DNA of 6,199 nucleotides from Lachnoclostridium sp. UBA3320 (lineage in GTDB: Bacteria > Bacillota > Clostridia > Lachnospirales > Lachnospiraceae). Location of the stretch: assembly GCA_002361175.1 (NCBI GenBank), contig DESG01000119.1, positions 1-6,199 on the forward strand. The letters run 5' to 3'. The position numbers and the translations under genes were made by a program. Below, one piece after another: positions 5,912 to 6,199 of this stretch. Each line of letters starts with the position of its first letter. Position 1 is the first letter of the stretch. The notes beneath the pieces were generated by a model, which worked only from the letters and a program-made list of their open reading frames with translations, ran no database searches and was not told the DNA's origin.

Positions 5912-6199
5912 GTGGTTAATGAAGAAAAAGTACGCATTATGATTAAAGTAGCACAGTATGAGACAGAGCTTGGCGCACAGTCCATAGATGAAGGCAGTTA
6001 TTATAAGACAGATTATGTGCGTTCACATACTATATCAGCAATATTTAGTTTTTCCGCTGCGTATATCTTTTTTTTAATTCTGTTTTCATTATATAATATT
6101 GATTATATATTCTTAAATTTTGTTACAATAAATTACGCAAAATTGCTTTTTGAAATTTTTGTGCCATATATTTTAATTATAATAATTTGTGAAATAATT
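5912..6199 (+). CDS. Uncharacterised membrane protein, N-terminal part (3' end outside window)
   Basis: An open frame runs to the right edge (96 codons). A soluble, charged N-terminus (EEKVRIMIKVAQYETELGAQSIDEGSYYKTDYVR) is followed by a hydrophobic span at about residues 42-60 and a second starting near 82. I recall similar small Lachnospiraceae membrane proteins with a 'VRIM.K.A.YE...YY..DYVR' start, but know no function. The start is uncertain. GTG 5912 keeps the VRIM motif but sits 14 bases after AGAAAGG (5891-5897), which is long. ATG 5939 has only a weak purine stretch before it. It begins 30 bases after the cysK-like stop with no terminator between, so it could be a fourth operon gene. 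Confidence 0.6.
   Translation, partial: MVNEEKVRIMIKVAQYETELGAQSIDEGSYYKTDYVRSHTISAIFSFSAAYIFFLILFSLYNIDYIFLNFVTINYAKLLFEIFVPYILIIIICEII

Noticed and set aside
470..5985. Antisense frames within glmS, DUF4230, the ibr-type genes and the cysK-like gene
   Set aside because: They are short shadows of long, well-supported genes, with no initiation signals and unnatural composition.

Overview
The window is low in GC, and its genes have strong AGGAG-type ribosome binding sites. glmS is controlled by a self-cleaving ribozyme. Together with the flavour of the proteins, this points to a Clostridia-type Firmicute, probably in or near the Lachnospiraceae. That placement is inference. All supported genes lie on the + strand.

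Bases 1-157 hold the last 51 codons of a gene that looks like an ABC-transporter ATPase tail. The 312 bases from 158 to 469 contain no protein gene but are densely regulatory. They hold a near-consensus promoter (168-196), a leader with two perfect hairpins, and a glmS ribozyme whose cleavage site falls after A276. glmS (470-2287) follows, encoding the enzyme that makes glucosamine-6-phosphate for the cell wall. Sixteen bases later comes a membrane-anchored DUF4230 protein (2304-2906). A strong intrinsic terminator (2923-2947) ends this unit.

A second transcription unit starts from a TTGACT-N17-TACAAT promoter (3002-3030). It contains three genes that overlap end to start. They encode an IbrA-like PAPS-reductase-family protein with a DUF3440-type C-terminus (3090-4418), an IbrB-like ParB/sulfiredoxin-fold protein (4408-4959) and a cysteine-synthase-family PLP enzyme (4949-5881). 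Both overlaps are exactly 11 bases and begin with the same three-residue start, MVF, so translation is probably coupled. The set joins an ATP-pyrophosphatase used elsewhere in sulfur chemistry, a fold that includes free-serine kinases, and a beta-replacement enzyme that builds cysteine-like products. This is the most interesting part of the window, and its function is not known to me.

The window ends inside a gene for a membrane protein of unknown function (5912 onward). No tRNA, rRNA, CRISPR array, insertion sequence or long repeat was seen.
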